DNA of 64,000 bases from assembly GCA_013115145.1 (NCBI GenBank), contig JAAPAO010000119.1:1-64000 (forward strand). Reading direction: 5' to 3'. The notes beneath the pieces were generated by a model. That model was not told where the DNA came from. It saw nothing but the letters and a program-made list of their open reading frames with translations, and did no database searches. Origin of the DNA: Perkinsus chesapeaki (Eukaryota > Perkinsozoa > Perkinsida > Perkinsidae). A program made the position numbers and the translations under genes. This document shows positions 44,614-54,256 of this stretch, piece by piece; positions within the stretch are counted from its first letter, which is position 1; each line of letters begins with the position of its first letter.

Positions 44614-45648
44614 ATGTCCGTATTATTCAATATCTTACATCGCTTGTGCACCCTACTCGTAACGGTCGGTGCCGCCCGACTTGATGATGACACTTTTGAC
44701 GATTATACTCCATGGAGCCCGGTGGTCGGGATTCTAGTCCACCCTTTTGTGCACAATGGTACACGACTGGCTGGTGGTTTCATTCCAGAACATATCCCGA
44801 GATTTCTGGAGAGTGCTGGGGTTCAAGTTGCTGTTCTTCACGAGAAGGAACCTCATTTGGAGTCTCTGCTACCTCTCCTGAGTGGTGTTTACTTCCCGGA
44901 TGGCGTCCTTGATATTGACTTAAATCAACCTTATGAACAAGCGGCCTTGAAGATCTACAACTATGCGAAGAAGAGACACTCGGAGAATGACTCTTTCCCA
45001 CTTATCGGAATTTGTCAAGGTCATCAGCTTCTTGCCGCTTTGGCGGCGGGCACCCCAGATGCTATATCGAAGAATGCCTACAAGTCTACCAATGTCTCGC
45101 TTCCTTTACAATTTGTCGAAGATGGAGGCAAGATGCTCGGATCGCTCCCAGCAGATCTTAAGAAGATACTGCAAACCAAGCCGATCACGTATAACAACCA
45201 TGACCACGGAATCCCACCAGAGATGTGGGAGCGCTTTCCTGGGCTGAACGAACAGTTTATGATGACCAGTACCAGCGAGGATCCTGTTAGTGGTAGAATA
45301 TTTTCAGCCACAATGGAGTCCAGACCTGGCAAAGCCCCTATGTATGGTATTCAATTTCACTCAGAGACTGTTCCTTATGCTTGGAGTCCCTTGGTGAAAT
45401 CGGCTTTAGTTAAGACGCATGAATCTTTACGCATTACGACCGAGATCAGCTTATTCATTAATAGCCTCTTCCACGACAAGCCAAGCAGATTTGGAGACAT
45501 AGGACAGCTACAAGGTCTACTCGTCGAAACCTATGACCTACGTTGCGCAGTCGATACGGGTGCCGCAGAAGGTAGATGCTTCCATCACATTCCTGATCCC
45601 ACTCTGCTGGGTATAAACCTTGTAAACACAGGGTCCCTTCAAAGTTGA
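44614..45648 (+). CDS. GGH: Gamma-glutamyl hydrolase 2, secreted, active-site Cys present
   Basis: Intronless, 344 aa from ATG 44614 (MSVLFNILHRLCTLLVTVGA, a signal peptide). An in-frame ATG at 44584 lies upstream of an acceptor-like AG (44592), so the inner ATG is preferred. This copy keeps the catalytic triad pattern: PLIGICQGHQLLAALAAG with Cys134 (codon 45013-45015) and YGIQFHSE with His and Glu. It is the only one of the three that should hydrolyse gamma-glutamyl bonds, probably of folate or antifolate polyglutamates. Identity to copies 1 and 3 is highest in the central half. Confidence 0.92.
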   Translation: MSVLFNILHRLCTLLVTVGAARLDDDTFDDYTPWSPVVGILVHPFVHNGTRLAGGFIPEHIPRFLESAGVQVAVLHEKEPHLESLLPLLSGVYFPDGVLDIDLNQPYEQAALKIYNYAKKRHSENDSFPLIGICQGHQLLAALAAGTPDAISKNAYKSTNVSLPLQFVEDGGKMLGSLPADLKKILQTKPITYNNHDHGIPPEMWERFPGLNEQFMMTSTSEDPVSGRIFSATMESRPGKAPMYGIQFHSETVPYAWSPLVKSALVKTHESLRITTEISLFINSLFHDKPSRFGDIGQLQGLLVETYDLRCAVDTGAAEGRCFHHIPDPTLLGINLVNTGSLQS

Positions 45649-46435
45649 TACTCAGGGATATTAAGTGGATCGTGAGCGCCTCTATTTTTCGTGTGTTGTA
45701 TACTCTATACGAAATAACTATTGAATTTGATATGATAACCTTGAAAAACTAATGACAGATGTTCATGAATGTTGCGCGATTAAAGCGATGTTTTCGTTGT
45801 AGTATCCCAATATGTGGAATAATGCGGGCCATACATCTCAATGATTGAAACTGACGGGCCACTTATAGCACAAGTTGTGATCGAAGGATGGGTAACACTA
45901 CTGTAGAGGACGAGATGAAGAAGGACTTTGACGGTTACGCATCAGGAGTTTTGTTCCGAAGGCCTGGCCCTGGTGAATATTCCAATTGGTGTGGGTTCCC
46001 ACCCCAACACCAAAATGACCCAATTAGAATTTCTATCAATCCGAATTTAATTTGCCGGGTAAGCCCTGACGATACTCATCCGGTTCAGTCGCTGCAACAT
46101 CAAGGACTTGGATTCGAGGTCAGCGACAGATTCGGAACCTTGTGCGAACTGAGAGTTACTGGCTGTCTCTCAACTTCTCGCTCAATCGCGGGAAATCGGT
46201 GGTATGTATAATGCTGACTCATCTAGACAGCTTGCGTCGGAGAGTGGGCAACCTTCAAGCGTCCTAAAATCTTCTATAATAACATCGCCCAGTTGCGGAG
46301 ACTACGGAAGCGTGGAATGCGTTATATTGTCTCCAGTCTCGAGTCGTTCCCGTCTCGTCCTCAGCCGCCGTACACTGGGCTTCGTTATTGCTCTGCTAGC
46401 CAGGCTTATCATCTCAGGATATCAGTGAGCCATTC
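45649..46435. other. Spacer between GGH-like copies 2 and 3
   Basis: One open frame (45888-46211, ATG start, 107 codons, possible donor gtaagc after 58 codons) has no recognisable domain. A pyrimidine-AG site ends at 46417, 18 nt before the next ATG. Confidence 0.4.
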
Positions 46436-47518
46436 ATGTCCGAATTACCCTTCATCTCACATCAATTGTGTATCCTCATCGTAGCGATTGGTGCTTCTGA
46501 TCCACTTCGTGAAGGTCCTTCGAGTTATACCCAACGGATCCCCGTTATTGGAGTTCTTGCTCAGCCTTTCGCCAATTTACTAGATATAACGATGCGTGAG
46601 AGTGACGCTTTCATTCCAGAATATATGGTCAAGTTCCTGGAAAGTACTGGTTCACAGGTCGTTCCTATACACGAGAAAGATCCCGACCTGGAGTCCGTAC
46701 TATCTCGCCTAAGTGGTGTTTACTTGCCGGATGGCGTCCTTGATATTGACTTTGATCAACCTTATGAACAAGCAGCCTTGAGGATCTACAACTATGCGAA
46801 GAAGAGACACTCGGAGAATGACCCATTCCCACTTATCGGTGTTGGTCGAGGTTATCACCTCCTCGCCGCTTTGGCGGCGGGCACCCCCGATGTTATATCT
46901 AAAGATCCTCGCAACACTCCGAACGTCGCACTTCCTCTGAGAATAGTCGATGATGGAGGAGATATGCTCGGATCGCTCCCATTAAATGTTAAGGAGATAT
47001 TGCAAACCAAAGCAGTGAGACACAATGACCAGATGTATGGGGTCCTACCAGAGATGTGGGAGCGCTTCCCTGGGCTGAACGAACAGTTCCTGATGACCAG
47101 TACCACCAAGGATCCTGTTAGTGGTAAAATATTCTCAGCCACGATGGAGTCCAGATCTGGCAAAGCCCCTATGTATGGTATTGAGTGGCACCCAGGCACT
47201 GTCCCTTACGTTTGGATTCCTGGATACGAGTCGATCTTGATGAAAACACGGCAATTGTTTCAGGTTACCAGCGCGTTCGGTTTGTTTTTCAACATGCTGT
47301 TCATTAGTAAGCCGAACAGATTCGAACATGTTGAGAGCTTGGGTGCAGCGCTTGTCCAAAATTACAAGAAAACATGTGAACCTTTGGCTCTAGCGCAGGG
47401 AGCATGTACGTACCTCGTACCTTATCCTGGTCAATCCGGTATCCAAGCTCACCGTAAGAGAACGACTTTTCGCGAGAGAGCCACCAAAACCATTCGAGAC
47501 CTCTTTTCTCGCCATTAA
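46436..47518 (+). CDS. Gamma-glutamyl-hydrolase-like protein 3, secreted, nucleophile and Glu lost
   Basis: Intronless, 360 aa, starting with a short signal peptide (MSELPFISHQLCILIVAIGA). The central part is almost identical to copy 1 (SENDPFPLIGVGRGYHLLAA, MLGSLPLNVKEILQTK, DQMYGVLPEMWERFPGLNEQ). The nucleophile Cys is replaced by Gly137 (codon 46844-46846). The His motif reads YGIEWHPG, so the Glu is lost as well. Two of three catalytic residues are missing and it is predicted inactive. The C-terminal tail is longer and Arg-rich. The long intact frame argues for selection rather than decay. Confidence 0.9.
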   Translation: MSELPFISHQLCILIVAIGASDPLREGPSSYTQRIPVIGVLAQPFANLLDITMRESDAFIPEYMVKFLESTGSQVVPIHEKDPDLESVLSRLSGVYLPDGVLDIDFDQPYEQAALRIYNYAKKRHSENDPFPLIGVGRGYHLLAALAAGTPDVISKDPRNTPNVALPLRIVDDGGDMLGSLPLNVKEILQTKAVRHNDQMYGVLPEMWERFPGLNEQFLMTSTTKDPVSGKIFSATMESRSGKAPMYGIEWHPGTVPYVWIPGYESILMKTRQLFQVTSAFGLFFNMLFISKPNRFEHVESLGAALVQNYKKTCEPLALAQGACTYLVPYPGQSGIQAHRKRTTFRERATKTIRDLFSRH

Positions 47519-48732
47519 AGGCATGGTGGAGATAACTAGAATGATAAACCAGAGCAACGGTGTTCATGAAACATTGATATTCATCGTGGTGTTATTTTAT
47601 TGGAATTGTGTTTGAAGTATCAACGCTACTGGGCACGTCCTCTTACAGGTATTAACCTCTCATACTCAAGCTCAATCACGTGGAAAAGTCCCGAGCTTTG
47701 ACCCTCGGAACACTCTAACTCCTCAAGGTCTGTAATTCTGGAAGCCATAAGATATAATCTTCGTGGATAGTATTTGTACACCTCCCCATACAAGCAATGG
47801 TTATACTTGCGATTGCTGTGATTTGAACTATCCGAGTGCCTGAAGTGTGGTGATGTAGCTAGGTGATGACTATTTGCTCTCTATGAAGGAGACCAGAAAC
47901 AATGCAGAGTCGAGCTTAACTTAGAGATGACAACCGTTGCTCGCCCATCGTCGCGGATTGACCACCATTTTTTTATCTTTTTTTACCGATGCAGTGAAAT
48001 GTTCGGCGGTGTCTGTCCGAATCAACTCGAATCGTCTCATTGTTCTGTTGATTGAGGATAGGCTCGTGTAGGCAAAGATGCAGCACACAAAAATAGGTTA
48101 TACGTGGAGAGAGAGTGATTATTTACTCTACAGAGAATTGGAAAGCACGAAGTGCTTGGAGGTACAGTCCGAGCCGGAGTCGGTTCACTCCGGCTGATGA
48201 TTTACGGCTTTACCCCAGATGATTTACCCATGCACTCGTCTTGCTGTTGTGTTTATTGAGGATCGGTTCGCGAAGGCAAAGACACTGTATAGGTTGTGTT
48301 TCTATCGGACCCCTCGATTGAACAAAGTAGATCCAATGGATACTCGATAATACTCTGTCATCACGAACCATTCTTTAAGTAGCTGTGATACACCTCGTAA
48401 TGTGATACACCTCGTGCCCATCACGAGCACTCAGAGGGGCACATTAAAAAAGTGCTGCAGAGTGCTGCACTCTTAATACAAATCAAACCGGAAAAGGATG
48501 TTAATAACCCTCTCCCATGCTGCTTTACAACAAGGTGTCAAGTTAGTTAGATCGCTCGATATCCACTACCACTAACAAACGCAACAAACGTATATTCATG
48601 ATTTCTCAAAGAAGCATACTTTCCGCTGAGACCCACGAGGTCGACACAGACGGCAAGCTGCATAGATGTAATTATACTTTGCATGGTAGTAGTTATACTG
48701 TACAACACCTTCTAACAAGTGACCAGGTGCTA
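47519..48732. other. Intergenic region at the strand switch, no gene recognised
   Basis: Separates the + strand GGH cluster from the - strand genes (convergent 3' ends). No conserved frame seen. Two related stretches (near 48047 and 48245, both containing gttgattgaggat / gtttattgaggat) suggest a local duplication. Confidence 0.45.
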
Positions 48733-50650
48733 TCATATATCATCCATGATAAACGGCATTATATTATCCACCCATAGATGAAACGGCAGACAAGGTAGGC
48801 TCGACATGCGACAGCTCGACCGTCTCCGTTTAATAAGATGCTGTCGATCGCCGGAGACAAACTCGCCCAATTTCAGGAGCCACTCACGCTGATCTTTAGC
48901 GGCGCTACAATCAGTGGCACCGGTGCATAGCCAAGCATCGTTCACGCGCTTCTCAGATCGCAGTTCACCGCCGACCAACAACAGCCGGTCAGAATGCAGC
49001 GCCACACAGCGTACTAGACACCTCGCTTGCCATCGACGAGGCATTGTCTCCGGCAGCCCATCTTGTGATAAACCCAGAGGAGGCAAACCTGAAACTACGC
49101 TAATACGAGACGAATAATAAGTTTCTTACATCCGCAAGAGTCGCTTGAAGTCGCCGATGCTTTGAGCCAAGAACGGCCCTCGTCACGACTGATCCACACA
49201 TCCGAGCTGCACTGGTCGACGTCACTACTTGGCTCACCGGGAAGTGCTAAAAAAGCCAATTCCGAAACTCGCGTGGAGTTGTGTTTACCCTGCTGGGAGC
49301 TCGTCGTCGTTATTTCTCCACCGCAAAGGACCAACATTCCGCTTGGATTGTGCTGAACGACGGCCATTCCTCCTCGCGGACCAAACTCCCCATTGAGGGT
49401 TTCCTAAATCAAGATAACAACCAAACACCATCCCGAGACGCTCGCCTACTGCATGCCACGTTTCACCGCCGTCATCCGAACGCCAAACGTCCGAAAGGAA
49501 ACCGGTCATCGTTGTGCCGCCGACGATAATGAAAGAACTCCCACCTACCACTAAAGATATCTCCTGAAGGTCGAGCGCGGATCCTACCGTTTAAAGTGGT
49601 AAACCCCATGGCCCATCTGGGTTCCCATGGAGCGCTATTATGAAGTTGAGTCCAGTTCTCGCCAGAGTCGTCAGAACACCAGACGTCGTTGAGATGGACG
49701 TTATTCGTACCAAGACCGCCGCAGACGATAATTCTGAAATTGGGTAATAAAAAAACGGCGGCCGGAAAGACCGACCTGCCAGTGTCGAGAACAGCGCAAG
49801 CAAAGTTGCATCGCGGCGGAAATGACTGAGTTGGATCGTCTGGGATCATTTCAGTCCAGGTTCGACCTCCGTCAGAAGATCTCCAAACATCGTTCTTGAA
49901 ATTGAAGTGTCGATCCCATCCGCCTGAAGCAGTCTTGATGGCATGCGCCAAGCAAACCCCTACCGAGGAGCAGTAGAGCGCTGTCATGGTTAAGTGAAAC
50001 TAAGCAGTGGCCCATGCGGGGGGTCCAATCGGCCGAGGCTGCTCGGCACTCCCACGCCCGCCCACCGTCAACGCTGCAGTATCTAATAGAAAGGCTCGGA
50101 AGCGTTTGAATAGAGGACGTGCTTACACATCACTCATCGATCTCGACATGCTGTCAAGGCCGCCGGAAAGATAAACGGTATTAGCGTCCCAGCAAGCCAG
50201 GAGTGCGTGGCCGGAACGACCGTCAAAACCACCGGCGGGCAAACGATGCCAACCTGCTGCGAACGCTGCTGTGGAGGTATAATCCTGAAGAGAATGATAG
50301 ACGCCAGAGGAGGCCGTTAACTCACCAACAGAGACGAACCGACTGCATTTAGAGCACGTTTTCGCCGGCAGCACTGAGTGCTGTCGCAGGGATGGCAACT
50401 CACAACACGCTTTTGGATCCACTTCTTCCGCTGTGGCGACATCCGTAACGAGTAACTGACAATATGACTGCGTAACTATTTCTTCCAGAGCCGGCTTTAC
50501 CGATGAGTGGGATGGGCAGCATAGGACAATCGGCGTTGAGGAGCTTCTGAAGTTGACAAGGGTAAGAGCGGTTCGGTAGACCGACCAGATGGGGTGAACT
50601 GTAACGACATTATGGGAGATAACTGGTACAACTGAAACATTGTAATGTAC
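48733..50650 (-). CDS. Asp-box/kelch-like beta-propeller protein, multi-exon
   Basis: I see repeated blades with an Asp-box motif (S-x-D-x-G-x-x-W) preceded by a DVW strand: NDVWRSSDGGRTW (about 49855-49900), NDVWCSDDSGENW (about 49650-49700), SDVWRSDDGGETW (about 49457-49490) and SDVWISRDEGRSW (about 49168-49200). Between them are kelch-like strands (ALLLLGG, FRIIVCGGLG, FIIVGGTT, MLVLCGGE, RLLLVGGE). Asp-box and kelch propellers bind sugars or proteins. The frame is broken by several short introns I did not fully place. The last open segment ends at 48733. An open region reaches about 50650, with a cysteine-containing N-terminal part (KACCELPS, TCSKCSRF); the true start was not found. Sialidase is unlikely: no Arg triad or FRIP motif seen. 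Confidence 0.65.
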
Positions 50651-52048
50651 AAGTTAGAATTAGAAGATAAAGCAACGGAAGAAGGCTGGCTGCCAATCGA
50701 TTAGATGGGCGTGCGCGAAGTTCATGCGCCGTTTCAACATCATACCCGAAAAGTAAGTAGCCGTGTGTGTTAATGACACGTCATTTGTTGGCTGTAGTGC
50801 TGATTAATATCTGATCTATATCCATGCAGAGATGATCAACCAACTCATTTTCATTGGGTATCAGTGGTTGTTGGGCGGTCTCTAATTTCGCCGGTCGAAT
50901 GGGCAGAGGTCTGCTGCCTCTTCGAGATGCCAATCAATTTTAGAGTCTCCAAGTCATTCGGTGTGATACAAGGGCCACCCTTGAATCATCGGTCATCCAG
51001 AAACTAACCAATCGGGCAGTATTTAGTAACTACCGAAGTCGATATCGTACTGGTGGGGATTGTAGGCGCAATCCTATGCAAGTACAAGAGACAGTGTCTC
51101 TGATCCGAATACAAAGCAACAGTAAGACGTATGCATAGGTTAACAGTCTGATTCCAGCGATTCGAGTTGATTCGGAGAGATACTACTACGCACCGCTGCA
51201 TGAGCGGTAAAGGACGGGCAGATCGTGATGTGCTGACAATGTGCACAAATGTAATAACGAAAATAAAAGTGCAAAAGTTGACAGAGGCGTGCGATGCTGC
51301 GGCCGTAAAGCGAGGCTCGAACACATGGCACAGCTCTGGCAGGTCTTCATTAGCCGGGCGTCGGGCAACCGGACCCAACAGACATGTACGGAATGTAGAA
51401 ACCCTATTTGAGTGTTTACTCACAAACTACTTTATTGTTTCCATCCATATTTGCCAGATCTCATTGAATAAGGAGGAAAGCGAACCCCCGTGTGATGTGC
51501 ACCCCTAAGAGTCTTAGGGGTGCTACGAAAGGATAACCGATCGAATGAAAAAGAGAACAGATAACTTCTGTTCACTTCCTAGATCTACTCTCAGCTGTTT
51601 GAAGACGTAAAACTGTTTTCAAGCATATCTGCTCTGTCCATAGTATGGTCCTAAGCATTCACTTCGTCCTCCTATCTCGTCTGACATAAGCGCGTCCATC
51701 GCTAGTCCTAATGAGAAATCTCCCTATGAAATGCATCATCAAGTGCATCCCTTTTGAAAAACATCTGATGTTCTTCCACTTAGTATTGCAACCCTTGAGC
51801 ACGAAAGCCTCGTCATCGATAGCAACCGCTCAAAGTGATGCTCTAGACCAACTCCAGAACTCCCTGTCTTCCTACCATCTGGATCAAAGAACCGACTTCG
51901 GCTCGAAGTGTACCTCCAGTTCACAAATGACAGTTCACTTATCGTAATATTGAACAGTGTTTTCGTTCAACTGCATCAACACAACAGAATACACCGGCAA
52001 GCCAACGCCCTGAGGTGGTTTAAGGCTGCCGTAAAATAAGTCAACAAA
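50651..52048. other. Intergenic with a relic of a type-A surface-protein gene
   Basis: Apart from the relic at 50955-51075 I see no coding signal. The frame continuing the relic (to 51423) has no signal peptide or cysteine pattern. Confidence 0.5.
50955..51075 (-). pseudogene. Truncated relic of the type-A cysteine-rich surface protein
   Basis: The sequence around 50961-51055 aligns with the gene at 53468 (compare gtgatacaagggccaccctt here with gtgatgcaagggccaccctt there) and encodes SVVTKYCPIG before a stop where the intact gene reads ASAVTKYCPIGWCLDDQW. Only the linker end and first cysteine block remain. Confidence 0.75.
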
Positions 52049-52582
52049 TTACCCAATAGAAAACAGTACAAAGACGATAATAGCAACACCGATTGACAGC
52101 GATTGAGGGGAGCTATTTCCACTAGGGAACGGCGGCGGCGAGCGGGTAGTCAGAGTTCCAGGCGGGGGTGGATAACTGCACGGAGAAGCCACTGCCCAGC
52201 CATCTCTCGGTTCAAAGGAGAATGGTGTCGAGCGAAAGTCTTTGCAATAACAAGGCAGCTGAATATCGTGGAAGCATACACGACCCTTAGGGTCTTGCCA
52301 ATCTTTGCAAAACGTCCCTTGCGAACGTCCTTGTTCGTTAGTTGGATGGATATGACGTCGATTGGCGTCGATCTCACAGAACAAGTTCCAGCAATCCCGA
52401 AGCTTGGTGGGATTCGGATGGATACAAGGATGATCTTCGAACCATTGGTTATCCAGACACCAGTTCTCTGGACAATACTTAGGCGCCGCCGTAGTCGAGG
52501 TAGTAGTGACGCTAATAGTACTAGTACTACTCTCTTGCGCACTCATCTGGAGAATCTGTACTGCAAAAATGAAACAGATCAT
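52049..52582 (-). CDS. Cysteine-rich mucin-like surface protein, type A copy 1
   Basis: 177 aa from the ATG at 52582 (signal peptide MICFIFAVQILQMSAQ); an upstream in-frame GTG is ignored. A short Ser/Thr linker leads to a domain with ten cysteines: KYCPENWCLDNQW, DCWNLFC, FCKDWQDPKGRVCF, PCYCKDF and SPCSYPPPP. A Pro/Ser-rich region and a hydrophobic C-terminus (SIGVAIIVFVLFSIG) suggest a GPI-anchor signal. I know no named family. Probably a cell-surface or secreted protein. A tgatttgtag acceptor-like site lies 14 nt upstream of the ATG. Confidence 0.8.
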   Translation of the reverse strand: MICFIFAVQILQMSAQESSTSTISVTTTSTTAAPKYCPENWCLDNQWFEDHPCIHPNPTKLRDCWNLFCEIDANRRHIHPTNEQGRSQGTFCKDWQDPKGRVCFHDIQLPCYCKDFRSTPFSFEPRDGWAVASPCSYPPPPGTLTTRSPPPFPSGNSSPQSLSIGVAIIVFVLFSIG

Positions 52583-52712
52583 CCAGAAAGAATTCACTAC
52601 AAATCAAAAACTGTCAAAAGTCAACGATAATCTGGAATCTCACTAACAAAAAACTAATCACAATACGAAGAAAATAATGGGTTTGCTGCAACTGAGCATA
52701 CAAGTGGGAAGC

Positions 52713-53291
52713 TTATAACGCGAGACACGAAACTGTGCGACAAATAACTACTACAAATATTAACGTAATCGAACTAGTGCTGTAGGCACTCCCTCTATGC
52801 GGTGGAGGCGGACCGGGAGGACTTGGTGCCGGGGGGCGACTGGAAGTAGGGGGCACAGTGGGATAGACGCACTCTACCGAGACCCATCCGGGAGGCTGCT
52901 GCCCAGGTGAGTACAATTTCGGATCAAACTGTGTCAACAGGCTACAATTACAAGTCAGATTAGACAACGGGTAGCATACTCTACCAGCCGGGTACTGCCA
53001 ATCCTTGCAGAAAGCACCTTGAGTAGATGTATTCAAATCTTTAGCTTGATCAACACAATAGTTATTCCAACATGGTACCAAATCGTCGGGGGAGGGAAAA
53101 ATACACTGCGGCTTTTTAGACGTTCCTATCCATCGTGAGTCAACACAGAAAGTGCCAGGACAGTAGTTCCGAGGGGCACCAGTAGTAGTGGTCGGCGGAA
53201 CAGTACTGGTACTAGTGGGCGTCGTAGTGTTGTTCTGAGCCCTGCTGACCCCAAGCACTAGGAGACCAAGCCACAAGCGAACAACTAGCAT
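52713..53291 (-). CDS. Cysteine-rich mucin-like surface protein, type B copy 1
   Basis: 192 aa from ATG 53291 (MLVVRLWLGLLVLGVSRAQ, signal peptide); the longer frame to 53351 opens with TTG only. A Thr/Pro linker is followed by the type-B pattern: NYCPGTFCVDSRW, PQCIFPSPDDLVPCWNNYC, AFCKDWQYPAGRVCY, LTCNCS and ECVYP. A Pro-rich stretch and a hydrophobic tail (TLIFVVVICRTVSCLAL) suggest membrane or GPI attachment. Over about 210 nt it is almost identical to type B copy 2 (54530-54740), so the duplication or a conversion is recent. Potential N-glycosylation sites (NNT, NTS, NLT) are visible. Confidence 0.8.
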   Translation of the reverse strand: MLVVRLWLGLLVLGVSRAQNNTTTPTSTSTVPPTTTTGAPRNYCPGTFCVDSRWIGTSKKPQCIFPSPDDLVPCWNNYCVDQAKDLNTSTQGAFCKDWQYPAGRVCYPLSNLTCNCSLLTQFDPKLYSPGQQPPGWVSVECVYPTVPPTSSRPPAPSPPGPPPPHRGSAYSTSSITLIFVVVICRTVSCLAL

Positions 53292-53467
53292 AAAAATAAT
53301 AACTCTCAAAAAAATTACCGGTAGTGACTTCAACAAATTGATGAAACACAAAACGCATATCAGTGAGACGTAGCCGATACGCCAATAAGACGATTTACAC
53401 TTCTACCAGCAAAAAGGAAAAGGTGATCAAAGTGATGAAGTTCACTAAGACCAATAATATGCCGTTT

Positions 53468-54166
53468 TCAGCATAAGAATAACCCAATAGCCATGGATAA
53501 AACCAAGTACACAACTTCAGGGACTTTAGCATATGGGGCATCAGAGGCAGGTCCGAGCGTAGTGCCGCTACCACCAGTCGTCGTGGGTCCCGTTGGCCCA
53601 CTAGTAGTAGGCGACTCAGTGGTGGTGGGTTCCGGTGGTGGAGGGTAGCTGCAGGGGTCAGCCACAGACCAACCATCTCTAGGAGACAAAGAGAACGGTG
53701 TCGAGTTGAAACTATCACAATGACAACTCAGCTTGATGTCGTGAAAGCATATGCGACCTTTAGGATCCTGCCAATCTTTGCAATAGGTTCCCTGTCCACG
53801 GCCCTGAGCGTTGGTGGGGTGAATACCGCGGCGATTGGCGTCAGCAGTACAAAAGTCATTCCAACATTTACGTAGATCTTTCGGTGATGGTGTGATGCAA
53901 GGGCCACCCTTGAACCATTGGTCATCTAGACACCAACCGATCGGGCAGTACTTGGTAACCGCCGAAGCCGATGTCGTGGTGCTAGTAGTACTAGTGGTGG
54001 TGGTAGTGGTTGGGGTGGTAGCACTGGTAGTTACTGTACTGGTAGGCTCAGTAGTACTGTTCTGAGGAACAGTGGTCGAATTACGCGGCGGAGGGGACGT
54101 CTCAGTGGTGGTCTCCTGTGCAAGGACAAGAGACACGACGAATGCAGCAAAGCAACGTGACAGCAT
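53468..54166 (-). CDS. Cysteine-rich mucin-like surface protein, type A copy 2
   Basis: 232 aa: signal peptide (MLSRCFAAFVVSLVLAQ), a long Thr/Ser/Pro mucin-like linker (about 55 residues, likely heavily O-glycosylated), then the type-A cysteine domain: KYCPIGWCLDDQW, KCWNDFC, TYCKDWQDPKGRICF, SCHCDSF and DPCSYPPPP. A second Thr/Pro region and a hydrophobic C-terminus (VVYLVLSMAIGLFLC) fit a GPI signal. The linker is much longer than in copy 1, so linker length evolves fast while the domain is conserved. A cttgtag site lies 17 nt before the ATG. Confidence 0.85.
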   Translation of the reverse strand: MLSRCFAAFVVSLVLAQETTTETSPPPRNSTTVPQNSTTEPTSTVTTSATTPTTTTTTSTTSTTTSASAVTKYCPIGWCLDDQWFKGGPCITPSPKDLRKCWNDFCTADANRRGIHPTNAQGRGQGTYCKDWQDPKGRICFHDIKLSCHCDSFNSTPFSLSPRDGWSVADPCSYPPPPEPTTTESPTTSGPTGPTTTGGSGTTLGPASDAPYAKVPEVVYLVLSMAIGLFLC

Positions 54167-54256
54167 TGAGTGACCGAATCAACTACAAGAAAAATGGACA
54201 ATGTTCAAAACACAACAAAGATCAAACTTTAATCGCAAGAAACCTGCACGGAGGCT

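Noticed and set aside
52103-52630. 175-codon + strand frame
   Set aside because: Antisense to the type-A surface protein, which has signal peptide, cysteine pattern and paralogs.
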